DNA of 64,000 bases from Candidatus Sulfotelmatobacter kueseliae (GCA_900290255.1 OMOD01000024.1:34300-98299); one strand, 5' to 3'. Counted from the first letter of the stretch, positions 41,642-51,057 are shown. Numbers and translations are program-made. The notes: generated by a model from the letters alone, not told the origin.

Positions 41642-44497
41642 TTAGTTCTCCCCACCCGCAGGGATTACCGTGTGCTTTGCCGCAGGCATGGGCGCTGATC
41701 CTCTCTGATCCTGCCACAACACGCGATTCAACTGGGCCGCGGGCGCGGCATCGGGGCGCGAGAAGTCCATCCGTGACGAGATTTTTGCCCCCGGCGCTTC
41801 ACGTTTGTTGGTCTCGTAAACCAGGCCATTCTTCAGATTGCGGTAGTCGGCGTTGTACGGCGGTTGATCGCCGGCTCCCGAAAATATCGGGCTCATGACC
41901 GGCGCGTAGGCATCATTCTGGTTCATGGGCAGAAGGCCGAGCAGCGACTCCATGGTGTGGACCAGGTTCACCGTGGTGTAGAAGCGATGCTCGACGTAAG
42001 GCTGCGCCGCCGATCCCGGAGAATATTTGCTGACCACGAAGGCGATGGAGCGATGCGCATCCACGTGGTCGGCGCCGTCCTGAGCATCATCCTCCAAGAC
42101 GAAGATCGCCGTGTCGTCCCAGTAGGGGCTATGCGAAACCGCATCCACCACACGCCCGAGCGCCAGGTCGTTATCGGCGACAGACGCGGCAGGACGCGGC
42201 AGGCCGGGCCGCGTGCCTCCGGTGTGGTCGTCGGGCAGGTACAGCAGGACAAACGAAGGCAGCTGAAACTCCGGACCTTCGTTCGCTTCGCGCGCATGGA
42301 CGTAGGCGCCGAACTCGTTCAGAAATTCATCGGCACGAAGCTGGTCCGGATAATCGGTGTTGAAATCCGGGAAAAGCGGATCGAAGTGGTCGCGCAACGC
42401 GGCCTTGGTCGGCTTCACTTCGCTGAATAGCGGCACCGCCCACGGCCAAGGGCTGGGCCCGCCGTGGGGATCACCCACGTTCGGCGGAAGGCTGCCGCCC
42501 TGCTGGACCTCGGTCCGGGGGCAGCGCGCTTCCTGACCTGACGGCGTTCCCTGCTTCGGACTTGCAGCCTTACGTTTCTCGTTGCACCACTCTGCATTCA
42601 CGAATTCGCCGTAGTCGCGGAACGACACGTGGTTGCGCGCCAGATTGTCCCAGAGAAATCCGGTGGAAGGATCGTCAACGTCCGGCTGATTGTGATCCAG
42701 AGGAAACTCGTCGGCGACCTGGCCCTGGAAATCGTAGGTGCGTTCCTTGCCGCGGTAGGCGATCTGCCAGGTCTTCTCGTTGTAATCAGAAGTGATGGCA
42801 GCAGTGGACCACTGATGCCCGTCACCTGAGACTTCTCCGCTGTCGTAGAAATTGTCGAGCACGCCGAACTGCCTGGCCAGTTTGTGCTCGTTGGGAGTGA
42901 CGTCCTCGCCGTAGAGCGTGAGCGAGGGATCGCCGTCGCCAACTTTCAGATCGCCGAGGATCTGATCGAACGTGCGGTTTTCCTTGATGACGTAGAGGAC
43001 ATGCTTGATGGGATTCTGGACGGAGGCGAAAGAAATCTTGCCGGGATCGGTGTCAAACAAATTATTTCGCTCAGCGATGTTCGTGAGATCGACCAGGCGA
43101 TTCACGGTGTCGGGAATATTCAGTCGGGCGATCGACCCCTTGAGCAGCGTGGGAATGTAGGGATGATCTTTGTGCTTGGTTTCGTAAACCGTCTTCCCCA
43201 TGTCTTTGTTGGGGCGCGAGCCTTCGCCTTTGGCGGTGGCGATGAGGAGGTCGGCACCGTGAACGGCAAGCGCGCTGGGGTACCAGTCGGTAGGAATCAA
43301 GCCGATATCGCCGTCTGAGTGGAGCCCCTTTTGCGCCAAGAATTTTGTCACGTCGAAGACCGCCACGGCATTGATCGCCGAATAAGCGACGAAGAGATAC
43401 TGGTTATCGTTCGACAGGGCCAGGGCAGTAGGCGAGATGCCAGCTACCGGTTCTTTCTCCCGCATGGTTCGGGTGAGCATACCGAGAAAGCCCCCTGTGT
43501 CGGTGTCCACCACCGCAACCATGTCGTCATTGGAAAGGGCAATGTACAGGAACTTCTCGTTCGGGCTCAGCAGCATCGCGGTGGGATGAGAAGTCGGAGC
43601 CAGTGGATCTTTTGATCCCGGGAGAGGAAGGGTGCGGGATATGCGCGCTCCAATCAATTCAATCTGCTCGACCTGGGAGCTGTTCCACAGGCTGCACCAG
43701 GCTCGAATGGCGAGGTGGCTCACGACGCAGGTGTAGGGAAAAGTCGAGGGGATCAGATCGTGCGTGCTTACGTCGAAGGTCTCGATGACCTTACCGGTGT
43801 CCGGATTGAGCACGGCGATGGTGTCGGCAAGATTCTCGGCAACAACGAGCCAGTCCTTGCCCTGTGGGTTACGCGCCAGCGCCAGTCCGGCCGGATAGGG
43901 AATGGCAGTATTCGGCCGGGTCTTCTGCAGACCGGCGGCGACTTTTTTCCCCGGCCTTAGCGGTTGCGGATCGATCGGCATAAAGCGCTCGGGCGCGACT
44001 TTTCCTTCATTGAAGCTGTACACCGCGATGCCGTTCCCCAAATCGCCGGGCTTCGTGCCGGTAGGATCGGTCAGCGATCCCACAGAAGCATAGAGATGTT
44101 TCCCATCGGAACTGAACACCAGGCCGATGAAAAAGCTCTGGTGCGCATCATCGCCAAAGCGCGCGTCGGGATAATCCGTAATCTGGTTTGTCTTTAGATC
44201 CAGGACCGCGATGGACTGGTGCGCCAGCGTCTCCTGCGTGCCGTAGCCGTCGTTCAGCAGAACGGCATAGCGGCCGTCAGGACTGAGCACCATTGTGGCG
44301 GGAAAACTGTTGGTGCCGCCAATACGCCCAGGCGTGGGGACGGTCAGCATCTTGCTGGTGGGCAGGTTGATGGGAGGGCGATCGCCGGACGTAGATTGGG
44401 CGGAGAGGGTCGCCGCGGTCAGAAGGACAAGCAAAAAGCAGCTTCCTCGCTTCGCTCGGAATGACAAAACGGAATGACGGCGAAAAAAGCGGTTCAC
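41642..44497 (-). CDS. YncE-type beta-propeller / phosphoesterase family protein
   Basis: 951 residues, the 'bifunctional YncE family/alkaline phosphatase family' architecture. GTG 44497 has GGAGG upstream. The signal peptide ends in CFLLVLLTAATLSAQS, and its n-region is encoded by a family B fragment. Residues about 60-490 carry propeller repeats (MVLSPDGRYAVLLNDG, ADTIAVLNPDTGKVIETF, LALSNDNQYLFVAYS). Residues about 505-900 form the phosphoesterase domain (KHVLYVIKENRTFDQILGDL, FGVLDNFYDSGEVSGDGHQW, VLEDDAQDGADHVDAHRS), the alkaline-phosphatase superfamily fold. An extra low-complexity stretch (KAASPKQGTPSG...PPNVGDPHGGPSPWP) lies within it. Substrate unknown. Confidence 0.88.
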   Translation of the reverse strand: MNRFFRRHSVLSFRAKRGSCFLLVLLTAATLSAQSTSGDRPPINLPTSKMLTVPTPGRIGGTNSFPATMVLSPDGRYAVLLNDGYGTQETLAHQSIAVLDLKTNQITDYPDARFGDDAHQSFFIGLVFSSDGKHLYASVGSLTDPTGTKPGDLGNGIAVYSFNEGKVAPERFMPIDPQPLRPGKKVAAGLQKTRPNTAIPYPAGLALARNPQGKDWLVVAENLADTIAVLNPDTGKVIETFDVSTHDLIPSTFPYTCVVSHLAIRAWCSLWNSSQVEQIELIGARISRTLPLPGSKDPLAPTSHPTAMLLSPNEKFLYIALSNDDMVAVVDTDTGGFLGMLTRTMREKEPVAGISPTALALSNDNQYLFVAYSAINAVAVFDVTKFLAQKGLHSDGDIGLIPTDWYPSALAVHGADLLIATAKGEGSRPNKDMGKTVYETKHKDHPYIPTLLKGSIARLNIPDTVNRLVDLTNIAERNNLFDTDPGKISFASVQNPIKHVLYVIKENRTFDQILGDLKVGDGDPSLTLYGEDVTPNEHKLARQFGVLDNFYDSGEVSGDGHQWSTAAITSDYNEKTWQIAYRGKERTYDFQGQVADEFPLDHNQPDVDDPSTGFLWDNLARNHVSFRDYGEFVNAEWCNEKRKAASPKQGTPSGQEARCPRTEVQQGGSLPPNVGDPHGGPSPWPWAVPLFSEVKPTKAALRDHFDPLFPDFNTDYPDQLRADEFLNEFGAYVHAREANEGPEFQLPSFVLLYLPDDHTGGTRPGLPRPAASVADNDLALGRVVDAVSHSPYWDDTAIFVLEDDAQDGADHVDAHRSIAFVVSKYSPGSAAQPYVEHRFYTTVNLVHTMESLLGLLPMNQNDAYAPVMSPIFSGAGDQPPYNADYRNLKNGLVYETNKREAPGAKISSRMDFSRPDAAPAAQLNRVLWQDQRGSAPMPAAKHTVIPAGGEN

Positions 44498-44625
44498 GGT
44501 GCCTCCAGCGAAGAAAATAGGTCACAAAAGCGAGAGGGGATGAGGGTAATTCAATCTGCTGTGGGCGGTCAAAGCGCCAGCACCTATCGGGGTGGTGCCT
44601 CAGTCTGAAATCCCGCACATCCCTG

Positions 44626-44742
44626 CGTCATCCCGAAGTCCCGCGCATTCACCAGCGGGACGAGGGATCTCCCGTGCAACCGCTTTGTGAAAGGGAGATC
44701 CCTCGCGCGGTTGGTGAACAACACCACGCTTCGGGATGACGC
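44626..44742. repeat. Family B repeat copy 4
   Basis: CGTCATCCCGAAGTCCCGCG to CTTCGGGATGACGC, with GCGGGACGAGGGATCTCCCG and GGGAGATCCCTCGC inside. Close to the 23786 copy. The 44498-44808 interval has no gene; the rest holds nothing recognisable. Confidence 0.85.
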
Positions 44743-44808
44743 AACTGAGAGACGCGGTCGGCTCGGGTAATTCGATTGAGGCCCCCGTCCATCCAGCCAG
44801 ATACCGCG

Positions 44809-45522
44809 CTAGAGTCCCGACGCTCGCGACGAAGGCCGCTCTGACTCCTGGCTTTCGGATGCCTCGGGGTGCACATTGTGACGCACATCGGAACCCTGCA
44901 CCCAAAAGATGACATCTTCGGCGATGTTGGTGGCATGGTCGGCAACCCGCTCCAGATTGCGCGCCACCAGCAGCGCATCCAGGGCCTGGCGCACGAACTC
45001 GGGACGCTCGTTCATTGTCTTCACCAACTGGATGAAGGCGTCGTCGCGCATGCGGTCAATGACGTTGTCCATTTCCAGCACCGCCTGCGCCAGTTCGACC
45101 TTGGCCTCGATGAATGCCTCCAGCGAGCGGCGAACCATGGCGCTCACCGCCGAGCCCATACGCGCGATATCCACCGGAAGGTCGGCAGCGGGGAGTTCCA
45201 CCATATCCATGACGCGTTCGGCGATGTTGACCGCCTGATCGCCTACGCGCTCAAGATCGGAGTTGATCTTGGTGACGGCCAGGATGAAGCGCAGATCCAC
45301 AGCCATGGGCTGCTGCATGGCGAGCAGGTCGAAGGCGGCCTCATCAATCTCGCGCTCGGCCATGTTGATCACCGATTCGCCTTCCAGCACCATCTGGCAG
45401 CGGGTGAGGTCACGCTCGACGTAAGCCTGGCGAGCGCGGTCGACGGCTTGCTCCGCCAGCCCTCCCATGCGAAGCAACCGCTGCCGCAAATCGTCAAGCC
45501 CCAGCTGAAAGCGCGTGCGCAT
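44809..45522 (-). CDS. phoU: Phosphate transport system regulator PhoU
   Basis: 237 residues; two PhoU helical-bundle repeats. The metal-binding E/D-x-x-x-D-type motifs appear in LERVGDQAVNIAERVMDM and NLERVADHATNIAEDVIFWV. The extra C-terminus (HPEASESQESERPSSRASG) is polar. PhoU keeps the Pst transporter and the PhoR kinase in check when phosphate is plentiful. ATG 45522 has an AAGGAAGGG site upstream. It follows pstB in the same direction, with a repeat-filled gap of about 195 bp. Confidence 0.94.
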   Translation of the reverse strand: MRTRFQLGLDDLRQRLLRMGGLAEQAVDRARQAYVERDLTRCQMVLEGESVINMAEREIDEAAFDLLAMQQPMAVDLRFILAVTKINSDLERVGDQAVNIAERVMDMVELPAADLPVDIARMGSAVSAMVRRSLEAFIEAKVELAQAVLEMDNVIDRMRDDAFIQLVKTMNERPEFVRQALDALLVARNLERVADHATNIAEDVIFWVQGSDVRHNVHPEASESQESERPSSRASGL

Positions 45523-45552
45523 CGAAGCTACCCTTCCTTATCTCACCCAGAT

Positions 45553-45709
45553 TTCTCACCACGGAGTCACGGAGGCACAGAGGGGAAAAATTATCCTCGT
45601 TCGCCGATCTCGTTCGCCTGCTGTCGAAAAACTCCGTTCATCCCCGAGCCCACGTATCCAACAATGCCTTGCCGGGTCTTCTCCGTGTCTCTGTGTCTCC
45701 GTGGTGAGA
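45553..45709. repeat. Family F inverted repeat (CACGGAG/CTCCGTG words)
   Basis: TCTCACCACGGAGTCACGGAGGCACAG on the left and CTCCGTGTCTCTGTGTCTCCGTGGTGAGA on the right are complementary over most of 27 bp, with an 80-bp spacer. It lies between pstB and phoU and could affect their joint transcript. Confidence 0.75.
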
Positions 45710-45718
45710 AGACCCCTG

Positions 45719-46477
45719 CTATCCGAACCTTCCAGTGATGTAATCTTCCGTCCGCTTGTCGGAAGGTTTGGTAAAAATCTTTTCCGTCTTGTCGAACTCG
45801 ATCATCTTGCCCAGCAGGAAGAACCCGGTGAATTCGGCCACGCGCGCCGCCTGCTGCATGTTGTGAGTCACGATCACAATGGTATACCGCTCTTTGAGCT
45901 GGAAGATCAACTCTTCGATCTTTCCCGTCGAGATCGGATCCAGCGCGGAGCAGGGTTCATCCATCAACAGGACCTCGGGTTCGACCGCCAGTGCGCGCGC
46001 GATGCACAGCCGCTGTTGCTGGCCCCCGGATAGGCTGGCGCCCGATTTCTTGTGGATGTGATCCCTCACTTCGTCCCACAGCGCCGAGACGCGAAGCGTA
46101 TGTTCCACAATCTCATCCAGCTTGCGCCGGTCGCGGAATCCGTTCAGCTTCAATCCCGAGGCCACGTTGTCATAGATCGACATGGTGGGGAACGGGTTGG
46201 CTTTCTGAAACACCATCCCCACGCGGCGCCGGAGTTGGGTGGCCGAGGTGCCGTCATAGGCGTCAATGTCGCCGATCTGGACGCGCCCGCTGACGCGCGC
46301 TTCCGGAATGGTCTCGTGCATGCGGTTCAGGCAGCGAATAAAAGTGGACTTGCCGCATCCCGAGGGCCCGATCAGTGCCGTGGCGTGATTGGGGGCGACC
46401 TTCAGATTAATGTCGTACAGGGCCTGGCCCTTGCCGTACCACGCATTCAGATTTTCGACTTGGATCGCAACGCCCAT
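45719..46477 (-). CDS. pstB: Phosphate ABC transporter ATP-binding protein PstB
   Basis: 252 residues, the usual length. Walker [10 protein letters not shown] (37-45), PstB hallmark [15 protein letters not shown]-loop [18 protein letters not shown], signature [15 protein letters not shown] and Walker [14 protein letters not shown]. It drives high-affinity phosphate import together with PstC and PstA. The ATG is 3 nt beyond the pstA stop, so the two are in one operon. Confidence 0.97.
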   Translation of the reverse strand: MGVAIQVENLNAWYGKGQALYDINLKVAPNHATALIGPSGCGKSTFIRCLNRMHETIPEARVSGRVQIGDIDAYDGTSATQLRRRVGMVFQKANPFPTMSIYDNVASGLKLNGFRDRRKLDEIVEHTLRVSALWDEVRDHIHKKSGASLSGGQQQRLCIARALAVEPEVLLMDEPCSALDPISTGKIEELIFQLKERYTIVIVTHNMQQAARVAEFTGFFLLGKMIEFDKTEKIFTKPSDKRTEDYITGRFG

Positions 46478-46480
46478 AAA

Positions 46481-47416
46481 TTATGCCGCTCCGAACGTAC
46501 CACGCCGCACGACATAGCGTACAGCCGAGACGGCGGCGACGATGAGAACAATGAGGACCAGCGCTCCCGCCCAAGCCTGGCGGTGCCAGTCGTCATAGGG
46601 AGAGAGCGCGTAAGTATAAATCTGCAGCGGCAACGCCGCCGTGGGCTGGTCGTATCTCACGAAGGGCACGGCGAAATCCTTGCCGAAAAGGGCGAAGCGC
46701 AGGTAGCGGCTCCAGCCTGTATTGCCAAAGGCAGTGAAGATGAGCGGCGCGGTCTCGCCCGCAACCCGGGCAAAGGCCAGCATGATGCCGGTGATCACAC
46801 CCGACGTGGCGGTCCGCAAAGTGACCGAGAGCGTGGTCCGCCAGCGCGGAATTCCCAGCCCGTAGGCCGCTTCGCGCAGAGCCTGCGGAACCAGCAGCAG
46901 CATCTCTTCGGTGGTGCGGCTGATGGTGGGCACCATCATGATCGCCAGCGCCACTCCACCGGCGAGGGCGGAGAAATGTCCCTGATACAGCACCACGATC
47001 GCGTAACCGACGATCCCGATCACAATCGATGGAACTCCATTCAGCACATCGGCGGTAAAGCGAATCGCCGAGCCCAGCCGGTTGCGCCCGAACTCGGCGA
47101 GATAAATGCCGGCGCCGACTCCAAAGGGAACGCCGATAAGGCTGGCAATGCCCAGAATGAACGCCGATCCCACGATGGCGTTGGCCATGCCGCCGCCGAC
47201 TTCACCCACCGGTTTGGGCGTTTGCGTGAGGAACGCCCAGTTGATCGAGCCGACGCCACGGTATACCAGATAACCAAAAACAGCGATCAGCGGCGCCAGC
47301 ACCAGCACTACCGTTGCGATCGCCAGTCCGGTCATCACGTGATCGGTGATGCGGCGGCGCAAACTGATCTTTGGAACCGCGGGCGCTCGGGCGACTGTGG
47401 CGGCGAGTTCAGGCAT
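46481..47416 (-). CDS. pstA: Phosphate ABC transporter permease PstA
   Basis: 311 residues. Six hydrophobic helices beginning HVMTGLAIATVVLVLAPLIAVFGYLVY; the EAA-type loop with LREAAYGLGIPRWRTTLSVTLRTATSGV is the site of contact with PstB. Overlaps the end of pstC by 8 nt (ATG 47416), so translational coupling is expected. Standard PstA in size and order. Confidence 0.96.
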   Translation of the reverse strand: MPELAATVARAPAVPKISLRRRITDHVMTGLAIATVVLVLAPLIAVFGYLVYRGVGSINWAFLTQTPKPVGEVGGGMANAIVGSAFILGIASLIGVPFGVGAGIYLAEFGRNRLGSAIRFTADVLNGVPSIVIGIVGYAIVVLYQGHFSALAGGVALAIMMVPTISRTTEEMLLLVPQALREAAYGLGIPRWRTTLSVTLRTATSGVITGIMLAFARVAGETAPLIFTAFGNTGWSRYLRFALFGKDFAVPFVRYDQPTAALPLQIYTYALSPYDDWHRQAWAGALVLIVLIVAAVSAVRYVVRRGTFGAA

Positions 47417-48443
47417 GGCCCCTCGCAGGCTGGCCGCGGGTCACGGTCCAAACCAGCAGCCGTGCCATGGCGTTCACCACAATCGTGACCAGGAACAAAG
47501 CCAGACCAATCTCAATTAGCGCGGAACGATGGACATCCCCGGTGGCTTCGCTGAATTCGTTGGCCAGAACGCTGGCCATGCTGTAGCCGGACTCGAATAA
47601 CGAGGCCTTGATCTGCGGCTGGTTGCCGATCACCATGGTCACGGCCATGGTTTCGCCCAGCGCGCGCCCTAATCCCAGAATGATGGCGCCCATGATTCCC
47701 GCGCGCGCGTTGCGCAGCACGCCAACGCGAATCATCTCCCAGCGCGTGGCACCCAGCGCCAGCACGCCTTCGCGCTGATGCTGCGGTACCACCATGAGCA
47801 CTTCGCGCGCGATCGAAGAAATGATGGGCACGATCATGATGGCCAGAATGATTCCCGCCGCGAGCATGCCAAAGCCATAGGAAGGCCCGGTGAACAGACC
47901 GGTCCATCCCAGAGTCTTCGACAGGAACGGCTGCACATACTGGCTCAGGAGCGGAACCAGAACGAACATCGCCCACAGGCCATAGATCACGCTCGGAATT
48001 GCGGCCAGCAGTTCCACGAAAAAGGAAAGCGGCCCGCGCAACGCCTTGGGGCACATCTCGGTCGTAAACACGGCCACGCCGACCGAGAGCGGGACGGCGA
48101 TGATTAGAGCCAACAGCGAAGACACCAGCGTGCCGTAGACGAACGGCAGGGCGCCAAACTGTTCGTTGACCGGATCCCAATCGCTGCCCGAGAAGAACTT
48201 GAAGCCGAACGCGTGCCAGGAAAGGCTGGAGCGGAGCATGAGCTCGAACACGATCAGGCCCAGCACGCCCAGCACTGCCAGGCCACACAGCGTCATCGCG
48301 GTCGAGAAAAGGCGGTCTTGCACCTCGCCGCCAGAAGCGCGCAGCAAGAGGGTCGCCTGACTTGCCTGTGTGGATGTAACCGTCTTGGTTTCAACAGGTT
48401 GCGGACCGGGCATATCAGGCCGTGGCGACGCATGCGAGGCCAT
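47409..48443 (-). CDS. pstC: Phosphate ABC transporter permease PstC
   Basis: 344 residues from ATG 48443; the ORF-track start is a TTG at 48461. Helices and the EAA loop VLALGATRWEMIRVGVLRNARAGIMGA fit PstC, as do the conserved LLAAIPSVIYGLWAMFVLVP and GLGRALGETMAVTMVIGN motifs. The first gene of the pstC-pstA-pstB-phoU unit; its promoter region carries the Pho-box-like repeat shared with the CHAD gene. Confidence 0.96.
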   Translation of the reverse strand: MASHASPRPDMPGPQPVETKTVTSTQASQATLLLRASGGEVQDRLFSTAMTLCGLAVLGVLGLIVFELMLRSSLSWHAFGFKFFSGSDWDPVNEQFGALPFVYGTLVSSLLALIIAVPLSVGVAVFTTEMCPKALRGPLSFFVELLAAIPSVIYGLWAMFVLVPLLSQYVQPFLSKTLGWTGLFTGPSYGFGMLAAGIILAIMIVPIISSIAREVLMVVPQHQREGVLALGATRWEMIRVGVLRNARAGIMGAIILGLGRALGETMAVTMVIGNQPQIKASLFESGYSMASVLANEFSEATGDVHRSALIEIGLALFLVTIVVNAMARLLVWTVTRGQPARGHA

Positions 48444-48466
48444 TCGCCTTAACCCTAGCAAACCGT

Positions 48467-48484
48467 TGTTACAAAGGTGTTAAA
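48467..48484. promoter_or_regulatory. Pho-box-like direct repeat between pstC and the CHAD gene
   Basis: TGTTACA-AAGG-TGTTAAA: two 7-bp direct repeats with a 4-bp spacer, the 11-bp geometry of PhoB/PhoP boxes. The same word with a perfect repeat lies upstream of pstS (54912-54929). Placed 23 bp from the pstC ATG and about 95 bp from the CHAD start, so one site could serve both directions. The regulator itself is not in the window. Confidence 0.6.
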
Positions 48485-48578
48485 ATCATGGAGCTTTTTT
48501 GCCGCGCTTTCGAGGGGTTCGAAATCGCGGGCGTATTTTGCAATCGTACTTCTGCTCTGCAGCACCAGCGTTCCGCTT

Positions 48579-49433
48579 ATGCCAATTGCACCTAAACGCT
48601 GCCGGCTTGTCTTTCGCAAGCTGGAGCGGGATCTCGAAAAGCTTGCCGCCCAGCAGTCCAATGAGACGGTGCACCGCTTCCGCACTTCCACGCGCCGCTT
48701 GCAGACTCTGCTGGAAGAACTCATGCCCCAGCGCACGCGCAAACAGAAGAAACTGCTGAAAATCCTACGCGCCATTCGCCAACAGGCCGGCAAGGTGCGC
48801 GACCTCGACGTGCAACTCGCCGCTCTGCGCAGTCTGAAAATCCCGCTGGAACCGCGCCGCAAGACCAGACTCCTGCAAGGACTGACCGAGCTTCGTGCAA
48901 AGCATGAGAAGAAGCTCCGTAAGACATTGACCAAGCAGACGGTCCGCGAAATTCACAAACACCTCACTCGGGCTTCTCAGGAGATCGAACTGAAGAGCAG
49001 CGGCGATCCGGCTACCGCCGCGCGCCAGATCCTGTCGCGGGTCGCAACTCCCAGCAGGCCTCTGACGGAAGATGAGTTGCATCGCTGCCGCCTTCTGGTG
49101 AAGCGCGCGCGCTACGCCGCCGAGTTGGCCCCGGAATCGGCGGCCACCACGCAGTTCATCACCCAACTGAAACGGCTGCAGGACATCCTGGGCAACTGGC
49201 ATGACTGGCTGACCTTGACCAACACAGCCGCTGAGCGCCTGGGCGATGTCAACCAATCGCCGCTGGTGGCGGTTCTGCACAACATGGCCAGCGGCAAGTT
49301 CCGGCAGGCAGTCGCTGCGGTCGCGGCTTCGTCCGCGCTCGGCACCGGACCGAAGCCTGTTCCCCTGACCCCATCCCGCAAGCCAGGCGCGAGGATGGCG
49401 ACACCGACCCTGCGCCAAGATCCGGCCGCCTGA
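48579..49433 (+). CDS. CHAD-domain protein (polyphosphate-granule-associated type)
   Basis: 284 residues from ATG 48579. The ORF-track start (48477) would lie on the Pho box. CHAD signature: VHRFRTSTRRLQTLLEEL (helix with the His and Arg/Lys used for polyphosphate binding), ILRAIRQQAGKVRDLDVQLAAL, LLVKRARYAAEL and LKRLQDILGNWHDWLTL. The protein is very basic (many K/R), as expected for a polyphosphate binder. The C-terminus is Pro/Arg-rich and variable. Located beside ppx and across the Pho box from pstC. Confidence 0.88.
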   Translation: MPIAPKRCRLVFRKLERDLEKLAAQQSNETVHRFRTSTRRLQTLLEELMPQRTRKQKKLLKILRAIRQQAGKVRDLDVQLAALRSLKIPLEPRRKTRLLQGLTELRAKHEKKLRKTLTKQTVREIHKHLTRASQEIELKSSGDPATAARQILSRVATPSRPLTEDELHRCRLLVKRARYAAELAPESAATTQFITQLKRLQDILGNWHDWLTLTNTAAERLGDVNQSPLVAVLHNMASGKFRQAVAAVAASSALGTGPKPVPLTPSRKPGARMATPTLRQDPAA

Positions 49434-49527
49434 ACTTCAAGGCTGAATTTCTTTCGCAAACTTTCAACTCCGCGGTGACGATCTCGCTCAGTGCATGTAA
49501 ACTGTGAGGCTTCCTGTTCCGATCGCT

Positions 49528-51057
49528 ATGCCCACGTTTGCCGCGGTCGATATCGGTTCGAACTCCGTACGGTTGAAGATTGCACGCCTGCAGCACGGCC
49601 GCCTGCGCGCCTTGCATGAGGACCGCGAAGTGACGCGTTTGGGCGAAGGCGTATTCCGCTCCGGATTTCTCACCCCAGAATCCATGGCTGAGACGGTGAA
49701 AGTGCTGCGCCGCTTCCATCGCGCCACGCAGCAGATCGTGACCGACAGCGTGCGCGTGGTGGCCACCAGCCCTCTGCGTGATGCGCGCAACTCGCAGGCC
49801 TTCGTCGAGTGGGTGCGCTCGGCCACTGGCTGGACCGTGGAGATCATCTCGGGCGTGGAAGAGGCGCGGCTGATTCACCTTGGCCTGGTCTCCAGCCCGC
49901 GCGTGGACCGCTCGCCCACACTCATGATTGACCTGGGCGGAGGCAGTTGCGAATTGACGGTCTCGCAGGGCGGGCATATCCGTGACGCGGTCAGCCTGCC
50001 TCTGGGCGCGGTGCGCCTGACCGACGAATTCCTGCGCCACGATCCCGCGCGGAAGGGCGAATTGAAACGCTTGCAGAGTTTCGTCATGCGCGAGGTGAAC
50101 CGCATTGCGGCGCGGATTGCCGGAGCCCGGGTGAAGAACGTGATTGCGACTTCGGGCACGGCCGCCGCGCTGGCCGCCGTCGCCACTCATCTGCGTCGCG
50201 GACGCCAGCGGTCGCGGCTGGTGGTATCCAGGGGAGAGATGACTCGCATCGCCAAGCGGCTGGCGCGGCTGCCGGTCGCGGAACGGCGCAAGATCCAAGG
50301 CATCGGACCGCGGCGGGCGGAAATCATCGTCTCCGGTGCCATGGTCTACCACGAATTGCTCGACCGCCTGCACCTCGCCGCTTTTCGCTATTCGCCACTC
50401 GGCCTGCGCGACGGCATTCTCGCGCAAATGGCCGCCGAGTACGATCGCAGCACGCGCTCCGGCAAGCAGATCGAATCGGAACGCTGGGAATCGATTCTGA
50501 AAGCGGTCGAGCATTACCACATTGACCGCAAGCATGCGTTGGACGTCCGCGAATCGGCCATGGTCCTGTTCTCGGGGTTACGCTCGGTGCACCGCCTGCC
50601 TCCCGAATACCGCGAATGGCTCTCGGCCGCCGCCATGCTCTACGAAGTTGGCGATTACGTGAATCGCAATGGCCACCATCGCCACACCCAGTACATCATT
50701 TCGAATTCGGAGATTCTTGGCTTCACACCCGAGCAGCGCCGCGTGATCGCGGCCATTGCCCGTTATCTGGGAAAGTCACGCCCCACGGCAGACGATGGCC
50801 CGATGAAGTTGGTGGACCCTGCCGAACGGGAGAACGTGCAAAAAGCGATCTTGCTGCTTCGCCTGGCGCGCGCTCTGAACCTGGGACGCAGCCGCGCCGT
50901 TGAGCGAGTGCGCATCAGCGTGCGCTCGGCGGATGTGCGGGTAACGCTGGTTCCCCGGCGGCGCGCAGGAGTTGATTTGGAACTTTGGGCGATCGAAAAA
51001 GACTGCGCTTATTTCCGCGAAGTTTTCGGTCGTGAGCTCTCAACCGCGGTTTCGTAG
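49528..51057 (+). CDS. ppx: Exopolyphosphatase / GppA-family phosphatase
   Basis: 509 residues from ATG 49528. ASKHA-fold motifs: AAVDIGSNSVRLKIARL (N-terminal phosphate loop), VATSPLRDARN, SGVEEARLIHLG and MIDLGGGSCELTVS. The C-terminal half (about 315-480) is the helical HD-like domain of Ppx/GppA (VEHYHIDRKHALDVRESAMVLF). It hydrolyses terminal phosphate of polyphosphate and/or pppGpp; the two cannot be told apart by eye. Its last 49 bases overlap the end of sixA on the opposite strand. Confidence 0.92.
   Translation: MPTFAAVDIGSNSVRLKIARLQHGRLRALHEDREVTRLGEGVFRSGFLTPESMAETVKVLRRFHRATQQIVTDSVRVVATSPLRDARNSQAFVEWVRSATGWTVEIISGVEEARLIHLGLVSSPRVDRSPTLMIDLGGGSCELTVSQGGHIRDAVSLPLGAVRLTDEFLRHDPARKGELKRLQSFVMREVNRIAARIAGARVKNVIATSGTAAALAAVATHLRRGRQRSRLVVSRGEMTRIAKRLARLPVAERRKIQGIGPRRAEIIVSGAMVYHELLDRLHLAAFRYSPLGLRDGILAQMAAEYDRSTRSGKQIESERWESILKAVEHYHIDRKHALDVRESAMVLFSGLRSVHRLPPEYREWLSAAAMLYEVGDYVNRNGHHRHTQYIISNSEILGFTPEQRRVIAAIARYLGKSRPTADDGPMKLVDPAERENVQKAILLLRLARALNLGRSRAVERVRISVRSADVRVTLVPRRRAGVDLELWAIEKDCAYFREVFGRELSTAVS

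Noticed and set aside
46052-47488. 478-aa plus-strand ORF opposite pstA/pstB
   Set aside because: It is antisense to well-conserved Pst genes and has shadow-type composition.
49249-50535. 428-aa minus-strand ORF opposite ppx
   Set aside because: Ppx/GppA motifs are on the plus strand; this frame is a shadow.
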